This document shows positions 25,081 through 36,850 of a stretch of DNA of 64,000 nt, one piece after another. Source of the DNA: Crocodylus rhombifer (lineage: Eukaryota; Chordata; Crocodylia; Crocodylidae); contig JAVSML010000049.1 in NCBI GenBank assembly GCA_038503035.1, positions 310,001-374,000 of the forward strand, in the 5' to 3' direction. Every line of letters starts with the position of its first letter. The first letter of the stretch is position 1. Under the pieces are notes generated by a model. It had not been told where the DNA came from and did not search any database. It worked only from the letters and a program-made list of their open reading frames with translations. The position numbers and the translations under genes are program-made.

Positions 25081-25380
25081 TGGGCATTTATAAACATGCT
25101 CTGAGAGTGAGGTTGGGGGGGCACTTTAATTAGATCGGCTCCAAGAGGCACTCTAATTAAAGTGCCCAGAGCATCGTGTGTGTCAACCTCTGCACACTGA
25201 AAAATGGTGGTGGGGGCACTTTAAAGCTGGCCGCATGAGCTTCAATAAAAGCACTGCCATGCCACCATTTTTCAGTGCAAGGACACTGATACATGTATTG
25301 CTGGAGTCTGCTGGAGAGTCTGCTCCAAAGCACTGTAATTATAGTGTTGGTACAGCCCTGCTGCACGTGTATATATCGCA
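25081..25380. mobile_element. MITE inserted in the CR1
   Basis: Ends are imperfect inverted repeats (TGGGCATTTATAAACATGC and AATGCGATATATACACGTGC read inward). Inside are two strong hairpins: GGCACTTTAATTAG with CTAATTAAAGTGCC, and GAAAAATGGTGG with CCACCATTTTTC. CR1 sequence continues on both sides, so this is an insertion; the flanking duplication appears to be TA. The ends differ from the TCTACATG type, so it is probably another subfamily. Confidence 0.75.
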
Positions 25381-25496
25381 TTACTGACTCATGTTAAATC
25401 TATGATCCACCAAAACTTTCAAATCCTTCTCAGCAATGCTACTGCCCAGTCAGTTATCTCCCATCCTGTGTTTGTGCATTTGATTATTCTTCTCTA
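25381..25496 (-). mobile_element. CR1 LINE, part 2 of 3
   Basis: CTGACTCATGTTAAATCTATGATCCACCAAAAC-type sequence followed by a CTTCTCAGCAATGCTACTGC and CCCAGTCAGTTATCTCCCAT run is the complement of the CR1 reverse-transcriptase region immediately next to part 1. It ends at the TA before the next MITE. Confidence 0.85.
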
Positions 25497-25691
25497 GGGG
25501 TGCATGTAGATGTGTGCTTTAATGTGTGGTAGCCTATTTTACTGCACATTAAAGCGTTATATAAATAATGGTGCAATTACGCTAATGCAGAGTAAAATAG
25601 GCTACTGAGCATTAAGCGTCACTTAAAAAATGTGCGCTTTTCATACTGCACATTAAGGCAGCTAAATACGTATTTATTTAGTGCCTTATAC

Positions 25692-27026
25692 TGGGGCTAG
25701 GGACAGACATTCAAAAAGCCCAAGCCTGAATTGATTTAGTCTTTGCAGGTTAGTCTAAGCTGTGCAGCTTAAACTGATTAATAGCTGGATAGACAGGCTT
25801 TCTTAAACCAGGAAATGGAGGAACATGCCTGCAGTGGTTCAAGCCAGAAGGTGGGGGATGCTAGAGTATGCCTGCCAGCCACTGCCAAAAGGGAGGGAAG
25901 AGAGATACCCCTCCCCCTCAAGGCTGTCACCCCCCCTTGCTTGAGCAGAGGGGGTGTGACTAGGCACCAGCCAGGGCTAGCACACAGGGGATGGGGAAAA
26001 AGCCCTTTCTCTGAAGCAAGATATTGAATACAGCAATTTGCAAAGTATACAACACGGAACTACCAAAAATCTTCACCTAAGCTAAGATACAGTCCATTAA
26101 AACATGGCATACACAACTTAGTCTAACTTAAAATGTAAACCAAGAAGACAAGAGTTAGTCTTTCTAATCCTGAGGGCAGAGTGTCTTCTTACAGCCAGAC
26201 ATTCAGAAACATTTTGTTTACATGTTCTGCTTTATAATGTAAATGTAGATATCTGTATTCTTTGGTGCAACTTCTCTTAACTAAATCTCCAGCTTGTGTG
26301 ATCACTGATGATGATTGTCAGGTCATTGCCAACACTTTCCACCTCTCAGTCTGGTCCAGCAACTCTTAGCTCTGGGCTCAGAGCTGCAGCAGGGTTTGAG
26401 TCTGCACACAGATCTACTTGCTTCTCCCCCCTGCTCCAGGACGGCTGCACAAGCCACACAGACTGCAGCCAAAGCCCTGGTGTTCTGGGGGACAGAAGGG
26501 ACAAAGGGAGTGATTAACTCCATCCCTGCCTGTTTGCAGGCCAGCTATGGAGGTATGGCTGGGGCTGGCAAACAGCAGCTGTAGTCCCAAGGGTTTTCCA
26601 GTGGAGCGAGGGGGGTGGGGTGGTGAGAGGGGACACAGGGAGAAATTTGCCTTAGGGGTCGTGGCAAGCCTTAGGGGTCGTGGCAAGCCAGTGTCTGACC
26701 ACATCCTGCTCCTGCTCTGGATAGAGAGCAGAGGGGGGAGGCTAGCTTTGCTGTGGAGCAGAGAGCCCTACCTAGCCCAAGAGCATGCCAGGATGCTGGG
26801 GGAGTCTGGTTTATCCAAAACCAGCAAGGGGTCTGGGACAGACATTGCATAAACCAGTTTGAGCCGAATCAGTTAACTCTCATACTGCATTCAATCAGGT
26901 TTATGTCAAACTGGTTTCAGCCATTCTCAATCTGGCTTCTGTGCACTGAACATCTGTTCTATTACAGGTTTAAACCAGTTTCTGATCACTTAACCTGGTT
27001 TATATGTAATGTCTGTCCCTAGCCTG
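25692..27026. mobile_element. hAT-like element, copy 2, nested in a MITE
   Basis: CTAGGGACAGACATT (25697-25711) is perfectly mirrored at 27008-27022. With the outer bases the termini read close to CAGGGCTAGGG, a hAT-type end. Sub-terminal AAACCAG/CTGGTTT palindromes occur at the right end. The GC-rich interior (1.3 kb versus 0.74 kb for copy 1) has no transposase, and an AT-richer block at about 26024-26320 may be a further insertion. Flanking CTTATACT and TAGGTACT could be an eroded 8-bp duplication. Confidence 0.7.
26650..26687 (+). repeat. 19-bp unit repeated twice
   Basis: CCTTAGGGGTCGTGGCAAG occurs twice back to back without mismatch, inside the hAT-like element. Confidence 0.95.
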
Positions 27027-27085
27027 TAGGTACTAAATTTAATGCGCATTAGGAAAAGCACATTAATGCACAGGTAGATGCATCC

Positions 27086-27545
27086 TATGTGTAGCATCTT
27101 ACTTTTACCTGAGTTGAACTTGCTACTATTGCCTCTACCCTAGCTCTTCAATCTATCCAGTTCCTTTTAAAATCTTTCCTCCAGTATTCACAGTCTTTCC
27201 CCAATTCATATAATCTGCAAACTTGATCTGTTTTTCTGATATTCAAATTATTAACAAACACATTACACAGTCCTGGACGCAGGATGGCCCCCTGTAAAGC
27301 CACACCTGAAAACTCCTGCCACTCTAACCTTTATAATTCCCTTCTACTGGTGGTTATTGAGCCAATTATATATCTACTACATAATAATTTTACCTAGCCC
27401 ACATTTTCCCAATTCACTTGAGTGTGTCATGTGGGACTGGGAAAAAAAGCCTTATAAAAGATCAAGTGTACTATGACCACTGCATTCCTTTCATTCACTC
27501 AATCTGTTACTTTGTCAAATCCGTCATTCAAGACTGTTTGAGCCA
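27086..27545 (-). mobile_element. CR1 LINE, part 3 of 3
   Basis: Continues the interrupted CR1 toward its 5' side: TAGCATCTTACTTTTACCTG, then CTTGATCTG..ATTCAAATTATTAAC, CAGGATGGCCCCCTG, GGTTATTGAGCCAATTATAT and CCTTATAAAAGATCAAG follow the complement of the CR1 reverse-transcriptase coding order. No open frame remains. 5'-truncated at about 27545. Confidence 0.8.
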
Positions 27546-27741
27546 GTACGGAACTTGCATGTTCAAACTGCAATATATGGTGTGAACAAGCATTCACAGG
27601 ACTGGGTTCAGGTTTAGGCAGCTTATTTTAAGTTGGGTCCCACATATGCTAGCATTTGCTGCTTGGCAAGAGAGGTGTTGACAGAGAGAGGTAAATTAGA
27701 GGGGCAAGGGGCTGGCAAGATGAGGGTGGAGGTCTGTGAGT

Positions 27742-27929
27742 TGGGGGTGGGCAAAATGCAGCCTGGGGGCTGGATGCGACCCATCAGGCCATTCTATCTG
27801 GCCCGCAGGGCCCCTAAAAAATTTAGAAAATTAATATTAATCTGCCCTGAGCTGCCTGTCATGCGGCCCTCGATGGCTTGCCAAAACTCAGTAAGTGGCC
27901 CCTCTGCCTAAAATAATTGCCCACCCCTG
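27742..27929. mobile_element. Short hAT-type MITE
   Basis: Inverted ends GGGGGTGGGCAAAATGC and TTGCCCACCCCTG, with the GGCC-rich interior (CTGGCCCGCAGGGCC, GCGGCCCTC) typical of short Charlie-like hAT MITEs whose ends read CAGGGGTGGGCAAAC. No convincing 8-bp duplication. Confidence 0.75.
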
Positions 27930-28299
27930 GGTTGGTGGGTCGACTGGGTTGCTGATGAACTGGGTGTTACAGGCAGGGTTAGTCAGTAGCGGCAGAATGG
28001 GGAGGAGTCTGGTTGAGGTGAGTTGGGGTAAGAACAGCCCCAGGGCTGTGGCAAGTGGTTGGACTTTCTCTGTCCTTGGGCTGTACCTTGCATTGATTTA
28101 GGATAAGAGTATGTACACTGAACATGTGCAGGTGTTCACAAAACCAGTTTAACCCTTTATCAATCTAAGTTTAGTTTACCTCTGAGAGGCACTAACTTTA
28201 AGGTACATGATCTAATTACCATTTTTAGGTTAGGTGATCTAATCTTGATTAGGGTGAGTTAAATGTAATGATTGTATCTATCCATAATTGTTAGGGATT

Positions 28300-29165
28300 G
28301 CTGGTATGCAGGATGGATCTATCCAGACCCCAGAGAAAGATCCAGAGACACAGCGGTAGCATTGTCACGCCCACCTTTCCAAAGTATATCTTGGAGGCAC
28401 TTGTTCCTCACAGCTTCGTATGCCTGGGTTGCCTGTGGAGTCCACACCACACCACATAAGCAGCAGCCCCTGCAGCAGGTAAGAATCTCCCCCTGTCTTG
28501 GCACGCTGTCCCTTCCACCTCCATGCTGAGCATTATGTACCCTCATTTTCTCCTTTCTTCCCACTCTCTACTTATACCTCTGGCCACGGTAAGCAGGGAG
28601 AACCTCTGCAGGTTGGATTGTGGGAAGCAGCTGTGCAGGGAACCAGGCTCAGCTGGGAGCAGATGAGGTGGTGGACAGGTTCCACTTTCCTGCCCAGTTC
28701 CCCATAGTCTTCCTTGCCAGCCCTGGAACAGGCACAGGGAAGGAGAACCTGCCCATCACCACTGCTATCCCCAGCTCCCCACACAGCTACCTGTAACTTC
28801 AGTTGAGGAGCAGGTGGGTCTCTCCTTCCTGTGCCCAGAAGTATAGGTAGAGAAGGTGAAGGAGGGAATGGGAGGGAAGAATGATATAATTGAGCATTGA
28901 AGGGAGAGAAGGGGATGCCAAGAGCAGGGCAGGGGAGGCATTCTTACTTTATTTGGGACTTAAAAATCTCCCTGATTGCTGCTCCTGTGGCATGGACTTC
29001 CTGTTTCAGTGGTGCCATGACCAGGGAGGGCAGTCACTCTCACAGCACCAGTCACTGCTCCCACACCCCATTTTTCAAAATCCCAGAGCTGCCTACTCCA
29101 GACCCCATTCCTAACCTTCTTGCCCAGCCATTCCTCATGAGTCTTCTGCTGGGTTTGAAGTAGCT
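28300..29165 (+). repeat. Unclassified GC-rich dispersed repeat, copy A
   Basis: Shares blocks in the same order and orientation with 37975-38620: AGCAGCAGCCCCTGCAGCAGG, a C/T-rich stretch CTCATTTTCTCC..CCACTCTC, TGGGAAGC..GGCTCAGCTGGGAG, a TTGAGCATTGAAGGGAGAGA tail and GCATTCTTAC. Also related to 48490-49215 through GGGAAGCAGCTGTGCAG and GAACCTGC..CACCACTGCT. Moderately diverged, noncoding in every frame. No termini or target duplications identified. Confidence 0.6.
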
Positions 29166-31029
29166 ACTTCCCAAATTCCCTGCCAGGGCTGTCTCAGCCA
29201 CATGAAGAAAACATAGTGCATTGCAGTTTTGTTTCTAAGTATTTTGGGCCAGATCATCATCTAGTGTAAACTGTCATAATTTCAGTGATACTGGATTTGT
29301 GATATGCCTCTTTATACCTTTCTCCTCTGATTTAAGGTGTTGTTCCATAGTATGAGTTTCTGTTTGTTAACTATGATTATAGAAAGTATGCAAAACCCCC
29401 CTGCTAAATATGGGACACTACTAGTGTGTCCATCAGTTCAGACAGTAGTTGTAGTACTAGCCTGAGACTGTTGAGAAATACATATGATTCTATTCCTCAT
29501 CATGGCTTCCCCTATAACCATGGTAAATCACCTACCCTCTCTCTCTCTATCATTCTTCCTCATTCATCAAATTAGCAGAGGTGAACAGAAGAAAAATACT
29601 TGACATGCTTTAATAATAAGCTAATGGGGGTCATATGAGGACATCTATGCTATATACTGATTTGTTCCAGTGCTCTTTATACATTCTAATGCTGGAAGTA
29701 TCTTGACAAAGAAATAATCCATTTAAGCAAATAAGCACCAGAATGTGGGTGCTTATTTTAAACTTCTAAGATAGTAAATTTTGTTTAGAAGAGCATATGA
29801 TCCTGTGAAATTGTTTACCCATTAAGAACATACACTACAGCAAGGGGAGGAGGGGGTTATAAGGTACATTGTTGCATGACAACCCTGGCCACACAAAAAG
29901 ACAAGGAAATAAGAAAAAGAAGAAATATGCAAAAGTTTTTGAAACTCTGAAATTTTTGCTCGAAACTAAAGTTCAAATTGTCAATTAATACAATTTTTTA
30001 ATGTAACCTTATTTGTAAATGCTATTACTTTCCCAAATAAAAATAAAGGAAAAATGGGAAAAAAGGGATAAAATCATCCCCCATGCTGGAGGTGCATTAG
30101 CCATAAGCGTTTGTAAACAGGATGCAACAATGCACAATATGGCACAAACTAATTCTGCCTGAGGAAAACCCCAGATATTAAAGAATAAGCATTCATGATT
30201 CCAAAAGACAGTCAACCTTTGGAAAGAGACAGATTGACACAGCTTGGTACAACCATTTTGTCTAGATGCTAGAAATGCTTGCTTGCGAAACTTTGGCAAG
30301 AATTAATCAATGCCATGTGTGTTTCCTTGTAAGTTTAATCATCTGTGAACAAGCTATTTGCCTAGCTTCAGGATCAGTCTTTCCCATCAAGGTTTTTTTT
30401 ACTCCCCTTGATTTTACCCAAGGATATTTTTCCCCAGGGCTAGAGCTGTATGGAAGTATGTGCAAATGAAATGTATGCCTTTGAATTAGCATGTAGCATT
30501 TAGTAGGACTGGATAGTCTCAACATTTGTTCCTAGTGTAGACCACATGATAACTACCATGATGGCTGTCTCCTACTCTCATAATGCAGACCCGCTATTAT
30601 CTTATTTGACAACCGGATTTCTTTAAAGCACTAGCGGTCCTTGGACTAGAGTTTGGGCAATCTCTGATTCCCGGAATTAGCAGCAACATATAGCGTTCAG
30701 ATTGATTTTTTAATTTCCTAAGGAATTCTTAGAATATCTCTTCTCAAATAGATGTCTGCCCCACAGCTGATATCTCTGCTGGTGGATGTAGAAAATAGGC
30801 AAAGGAGTAATTGAGCTTGAAAATGAAGCAATCCAACCATCCCAGGATTTTCTCCAGCTCATGTGTGAGGTGCATCACAAGACAATCACTCTATTTGTAT
30901 CTACCATAAAGACAATCATCACATCTCATGTCTTCTAAACTACCACTCCTTTGCATTTTCACAGACCTGCATGTTGTAAATTAGCTTATTTTCTACCTTG
31001 GAGAACACATAACACCAGTAGAGTCTCCC
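29166..31029. other. AT-rich unique DNA
   Basis: No exon recognised. 30850-31029 probably belongs to the retroelement whose tail follows, but has decayed too far to place. Confidence 0.5.
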
Positions 31030-31175
31030 TGTGCCTGAAGAAGGGAGTTTGTGCCCAAAAGCTTGCAAAGAGCATTTTTTTGCAACTATTTAGTTGGTCT
31101 AATAAAACATATCACATCTGCCTAAAGAACCTTGCTTGCCTATGTCCATAGATCAACACAGCTACAACCAACAAC
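31030..31175 (+). mobile_element. Retroelement tail with hammerhead-like core, copy 1
   Basis: GCCTGAAGAAGGGAG..GTGCCCAAAAGCTTGC gives a CTGAAGA word (31035-31041), a weakened hairpin and AAAAGCTT. Downstream AGTTGGTCTAATAAAACATA recurs at 39494 with few changes. I take these as 3' tails of one family, probably Penelope-like. The class is inferred. Confidence 0.55.
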
Positions 31176-31621
31176 CCAGTTACCATGCTAGGCAAACTTT
31201 TATGCCTTGGATGAGTCAGGTTTAACTATAAGAGAAATCATGCAGAGTATCTGTGTCCATTTTCATGCCTTTCCTCTAGTGGTCATCAGTTCATCTCAGA
31301 CGACTACCACTGCTTTACTAGGTTTTTAACTTTTGTTTTTAATAATATATTTTCAATTCATTTTTTAATTTTAAACTGCAGAAAAAAACATGAATCTAGT
31401 CCTTGCAGTATCTGTAGATTTACACTGATATCACTGCCAACAAGATTCTAGAAATATGTGCTGTAACACAGTTTGGTCCTTGCAGTGAGACTACTTTAAA
31501 AAAACACTGTATCTAGTATATTTATATTACATCATGCTCCCCATAGACATCTTTCCAGTATGTAGAAGAAATCAGTGTTATTATGAAATTCCATTAGAGT
31601 GAGTTAGTTATTAGTTTACTA

Positions 31622-31837
31622 CAGTGGTTCTTAACTTGGATGCTCCAAGACCCTTTCAAGTGGAACTATTCTGTGTGCCTCTTGTTCCAGGACAGGGATG
31701 TGGGGCTATATGGGGAAATGGCTGTGGCAGGAGTGGGTGCCCAAGCCATCATTAGGCTTTGTTCCCCTCCCTTCCCTTCCCTGCTCTGCTGTGCTCTGCT
31801 GTCCTATTGGGAGAGAAGACAAGAGAAGCCCAAGGAG
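31622..31837 (+). mobile_element. hAT terminus, cut by a CR1
   Basis: CAGTGGTTCTTAACTTGG at 31622-31639 is close to the CAGTGGTTCTCAACCT end of Charlie-type hAT elements. The CR1 starts at about 31838, so the right terminus is missing or lies beyond the CR1. Confidence 0.45.
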
Positions 31838-32113
31838 GAATTTAATACCAGCCTTTAACTACCTGAAGGTGGTTCTGAAGAGGATGGAGTTAGACTGTTC
31901 CTAGTGGGGGCAGATGACAGAGCAAGGGCCAATGGTCTCAAGTTGCAGCAAGGGGAATTTAGGTTGGATACTAGGAAACACTTTTTCACTAGGTGGGTAG
32001 TAAAACACTGGAACAGGTTACTCAGAGAGGTTGTAGACTCTCCATCCTTGGAGGTATTTAAGGCCTGGCTAGACAAAGCCCTGGCTAGTTTGTGGAAAAT
32101 ATCAAGGGGATGA
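31838..32113 (+). mobile_element. CR1 LINE 3' end (ORF2 C-terminus)
   Basis: The + strand frame encodes NYLK then, after a break, ANGLKLQQGEFRLDTRKHFF, VVKHWNRLLREVVDSP and SLEVFKAWLDKAL, the conserved C-terminal domain of CR1 ORF2 reverse transcriptase. A stop and frame change lie between the NYLK block and the rest. 5'-truncated, as usual for LINEs; dead copy. Confidence 0.9.
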
Positions 32114-32957
32114 ATGACACATTTAGCTATTTGAAATAGAGAACTGCAGTATTTTTTTACAAAAGATTTGCCCTTTTCAGGAAGTGCTCTTCTAAAACTC
32201 CCCTCATGAGTAATAGCCTTTCAGATGGGTCATACTGGCCTATCTTCAACAAAAAGCTGCTCTTCAGTTGTGCATGCCCATAACTACCTATATAAGTCTA
32301 TATTTAATATTAAAATTTAAAAAAGACTGCTGAGGTGTATAATGACAGTGCTTTATATTAGATACTGAATGCTTTGTATTATTTTAAATAATCCTTTTTT
32401 GAACTAGATCTACAAAACAAAAATACATTGAAATCAGAAATAAATTATATTATATCCATTGAGTACTGTACCAGATTAAATATTTTGGTAATTGTAACAA
32501 AAATAATTTTTCTACACTGTATTAATATTAGATCAACAATATAAAAGTACCCTACAATTGTAGTCTTATAATTATAGCTCAGTCTGCGACCTGTAAGAGA
32601 ATTTACCAGATTAATATTTTTGTTTGTATCTTTATACAAAAAAAGAGAGATTTTTATAAGGATATTAAATAACTTAGCAGCAAAACCATTATCTCTTATC
32701 AAAACTAGTGGCAGGAGACATAAGAGGACTGCTCTAGGTTATAACATTCATTTTTGGAATCAACAAACACTATGGATAATCCTAATCTTTCAGTTAAATG
32801 CCAATGATCAGATACTTCCACTGAGATTAGAAATGTTATATTTAGCTCCTCTTCTATTGCAGCGACAAATACAATTGACATGCCATGAGTTGCAGTTCAG
32901 ACAAATGGGGCAATTAGATGGATATCAAAGAATGACAGTATAAGTAATCTCTTAGGA
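32114..32957. other. AT-rich unique DNA
   Basis: Nothing recognised. The 107-codon frame at 32620-32943 (+) has no family motif. Confidence 0.5.
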
Positions 32958-32961
32958 TACA

Positions 32962-33082
32962 ACTGTTACATCTGCATGGTTCCATGACGATACAAATGTA
33001 GCAAAATCCCTTCAACTTTAACCCTGCTTCATGTAGGATTTTGCTAATTTATAATGCCACAGGATCATGCAGATGTAACAGT
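32962..33082. mobile_element. 121-bp MITE with nested hairpins
   Basis: ACTGTTACATCTGCAT is perfectly mirrored at the right end, and TACA flanks both sides (32958-32961, 33083-33086). A second perfect inverted pair, TAGCAAAATCC (32999-33009) with GGATTTTGCTA (33036-33046), lies inside. No coding capacity. Confidence 0.85.
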
Positions 33083-33086
33083 TACA

Positions 33087-34104
33087 TCATAACAGATGCA
33101 GCACGCTCCTGAGCTGCAGCTCCCTGGAGCCTTTTAAAATTGCTAAAATGTGCATTTGTCCCTACAATTACATGCTATAAACCCTAAATAAATGTTTTCC
33201 ATTAAAGATATGCTAACATACGTAAAAAGGGAAAGAGAGAAAGTACATCCAGGGCAGAATTTGACTGTAATTACATAATTTAAATCTCAAATTATTTCTG
33301 TTTGAGTTTTAGCAACTAAAAAGAAAATCTGGCATACTACATATATCCCAAGAATATTATCTCTTTAAGATCGTGTTCCATGATACTGGTATTTAAGCAA
33401 ACTTCTATAAATCTACATGTGACAAAATTACCTTGCTAAAAATAATTTTCTTCCAGCTCCAAGTTTCCATTCTGTGCTTATTTCTCATCCTGTACTTATA
33501 TGCTGCTCATTTCTTACTATGCCTCAGTACAGGCCCAATCTCTTTCATTCAAGCAATATTTAGCTACCTTCACCTCTAGGTTTCATGTTGCTATCACCAG
33601 CCTAACACTACTGATAACTTCCTTTTGGTTGCTGAGAACTGATATAAATTATGAGCTATACAGTCTATAGTCATGTATATTTTAGAGCTTCTTAACAGCA
33701 TTCCCACCAATGTCACATCTATTCTGTTTTTTGACTATTTAAAGATAAGGTGACATTTATTTTTGTATTACCTGTTTATTCCCAGACCCAATTGATCTGA
33801 ACTTCAAGAGGCACTATAGAAGTCACCAAGATAACGTAACTGTTTTATTTTTTTTTTCTTCTGTATAACTGCCGCACGGTACTCTCACATTTATGTAACC
33901 TTGAAGTCTTAACTAGTAAGCTAAATGAGCGCTTTGTATTTTTCTCTGTTGGCATTAAGCTACACATGCACATTTTGTAGATTTTATTTCTAATCTAGAA
34001 GTGTTATTGTTGCAGAAATGAAACTTATGTAAAAAGTCTGCCTAGCAATTACTATGTAAAAGAAACTATCCTATCCCTGTATGCTCAGCTTATATCATAG
34101 TTAG
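33087..34104. other. AT-rich unique DNA
   Basis: Nothing recognised. Confidence 0.5.
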
Positions 34105-34964
34105 TGTCACAGAGGCAGTTCAACCAACATCTATAAAGAGGCAAAGAAACAGAAAACAGCAGAGACAACGACCGGAAAACTCTATAGGCCCAATCACCCT
34201 GTAGACCGGTTCTCAGCCTCTCTGTCTGGGTGTACCCCAGTGAAGACAAAGGCCTTGAAAATCCAACAACTAACAACGATTCACCGTGTTACAGTTTTGT
34301 ACTGTATATCCCACTCATGAGCTGTTGACCAGTTCTGGGACTACGGAGCCGGCAGCCGCACCTAGCATTGGACTAGCTCCATTGTTGGAACGCAAGGCCT
34401 GGCTCTGGAACCCCGTGAGCCAACAGACCCCCTTTGTATCCAGCATACTGTAACTGAAGAAACATCGGAGACTCCACTCCTCAACTGCCTCTCATCGTAG
34501 CTTAGACAGCATATCTACGCTCGTTATACTTGTATTTACTGCAGCTTCGTTCCAACCGGCCTCCCCTCTTATTCGTAAGAGGGTGAGGCCAGGTGAGTGA
34601 ATAAAATCTTTTTGTTTTATCCTATATCTACTCTGTAATAACTTCTATTACTAACATCCCATCTAAATGAGCCGTTGACCAGTTCTGGGACTACAGAGCC
34701 GGCAGCTGCACCTAGCTTTGGACTTGTTCCACTGTTGGAGAGCAAGGGCTGGCTCTGGAACCTCGTGAACCAACGGACACCCTATAAATTAAGAAACATT
34801 AACAACTTACTCTAAGTCGTCTACTTGTGCCAACTCGGCGAACCTCGAGGGCGGCTATAAAGCTACCTCCAATCCCGCCCCACAAGCCGCGCGCTCGCAC
34901 AGCTCCGCAAAGCCCGCGGCTCCTCTAAGCGGTGCCGGAACCGCTAGCCCGGCATTCCGCCACA
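34105..34964 (+). mobile_element. Probable solo LTR of an endogenous retrovirus, internally duplicated
   Basis: Starts TGTCACAGAGGCAG and ends CCGCCACA, like the better-defined LTR at 49473-50287 (TGTCAGAGCC...CCACCACA). Both end in GG(A)ACCGCTA..CCACA after a GC-rich block, share GCTTCGTTCCA, and contain AATAAA (here 34600-34605). A 117-bp segment (34317-34433) is repeated at 34667-34783 at roughly 88% identity. Flanks GTTAG and GATAA agree at three of five bases, so the duplication is doubtful. No gag, pol or env sequence adjoins it. Confidence 0.6.
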
Positions 34965-36694
34965 GATAATACTTGACATTTTAGCTGAAGTATAGCAATA
35001 TGTAGGACAGAAAGACCAAGAAAGCCCATCTGCTAATTCAGAGATGGGTTGATGCTACTTTGGATACTGGTGATTTTATCCTATACTTTAAAAATTCAAA
35101 CAACAGCAACAACAACAAAAATTAAACCAACATAGAGGATTCTCCAGGTTTAGAAAAGATTCAGTAGAACCCTATTTACTTAGCATAAAACTTATCTAGT
35201 TTTATTCCTATTGTGTTTTATATATAGGACTATTTCACAAATGTATTCAACCCTGGACGACAACAGCTGCTTTAAGTGCAATGCCCTCTTTCTGCACCCA
35301 GTTCAGTAGTTGGGAATCATGTGTTCCTCTATTCCTATAACTTGAATCCTCATATGATACAAGTGTATGGAAAAATATTTCCTTTTAACATGAAAACATC
35401 ACTAAAATAGACAACTTGCAAGTGTTTCAGGTATCCAACAATTCAAACAATTGTGCAACAAAGGGATTGATTAGTTCAAAGCTTACAGCAGTAATACAAT
35501 TAAATGCACATTAGTTTAATTTCATTTGACTGGAAATATATAATCAAATGCTAGATTCCTGAGAGCTGGGACCTGGAATCCAGGATGTCTTTTAAAAATG
35601 GAGTGACCATCCCGTCTGAGAGTCTTATTAATTCTTAATTCATGTAACAAATGGCATGCAGTGTTTGAATCTGGACAAAATGATTTGAAGATAGTTACAA
35701 GGAATTCTACCTACATGTATCTTGAAGGGTGGAAACTCTACAAAGCAAACATACTATTTTATCTGTAAAGGGCACAGGAGAGGAAATGTGACCACCCTAC
35801 ATTCTGAAAACCTTCAGTCATAAAAAAGATTATTTAGTTTACCCAATGCTATTTTAACTGGTGAAAGGAACTGACTAATGACAAGAATTCAGAGTTGAGA
35901 GCAGTAAAGGAGGGGTCATCTAATTAATTTAATACAGTAACAACATTTTGGAAAGCCATCTTATTTTTAGTCTTTTGGGAAGTTTTCCAGGGAACCATGC
36001 TGCTTATAGACATCTACAGCAGCTCTATTGCACTCTCACATCAAATGAAGCAAACCACATGGGATGCCTTACAGTTTAGACATATTTCGGAGTGCTTTGG
36101 AAAATAAAAACGTGAGAAAATTACATTAATAAAAGAAGAAGTATACAGTAGAATGCGTTCAGCAGCTAGCAATGTCTGTGCTGCCTTACAGGAGCCCTGA
36201 ACAAGTCATACCTGATAGTAGGGTCTTTTTTATATTGGCAATGCTATTAGCATCAGTAGCCAACAGCTAAGGTTTTACGTATTCCCTATTGGATAACTAG
36301 GGTATTCCCTACATTATTTTTAGGTTACAATTTAAAAGAAATATATACAGATTGTTAGACAAGAGGTCTAAAACACAATATACTAACACCAATTTACTTC
36401 AACATCTGCACTAACTTTTCTGGCAGAATCCCCTTGATTGGTTTTATTTCTTCTATATCTTTCATCTATAGACTCCTATCAACAGTTTATTCTTCAGTGA
36501 TTGTGCATGGGAAGAACAGGAAAGATAACATGATCCGGCTCTTGGAGGGGAGGGGGTGTCCTTTCCCCCCTAAGGCAGAGGCTCTTGCTGACACATTCAG
36601 CTACAATTTCTATCTAGATACTTAAAAGGTTGTATCATCTGTGCAGCTACCATATATTTATCCTAAAGAGAGCCTTGCACAAGTTTGCCAAGTG
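34965..36694. other. AT-rich unique DNA
   Basis: No gene or element recognised. Confidence 0.55.
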
Positions 36695-36850
36695 TTACTA
36701 TCCCCATTTTATAGACAGAAGACTGATAGCAGCAAGGTTTAATAACTTGCTTAATGTCACAAAGTTTGCAATAGAGCCAAATCTCCTGAACCACTAGCCA
36801 ATACCTGAACTACAAGACCAGCCTTCCTCCCTCTTCTCTTTAGAGAGCAT
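36695..36850 (+). repeat. MIR SINE fragment
   Basis: TTACTATCCCCATTTTATAG, AATAACTTGCTTAATGTCAC and AGAGCCAAATCTCCTGAACC follow the core and 3' side of MIR (cognate phrases ATTATCCCCATTTTACAGAT, AAGTAACTTGCCCAAGGTCA, AGAGCCGGGATTCGAACCC). Confidence 0.8.

Larger units (their letters stand above)
25497..27085. mobile_element. MITE interrupted by a hAT-like element
   Basis: Left part 25497-25691 begins GGGGTGCATGTAGATG; right part 27027-27085 ends GGTAGATGCATCC. Joined in order they match, in reverse, the intact MITE at 2190-2441 over its whole length. TA flanks both ends (25495-25496 and 27086-27087). The interruption is the hAT-like element at 25692-27026. Confidence 0.85.
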
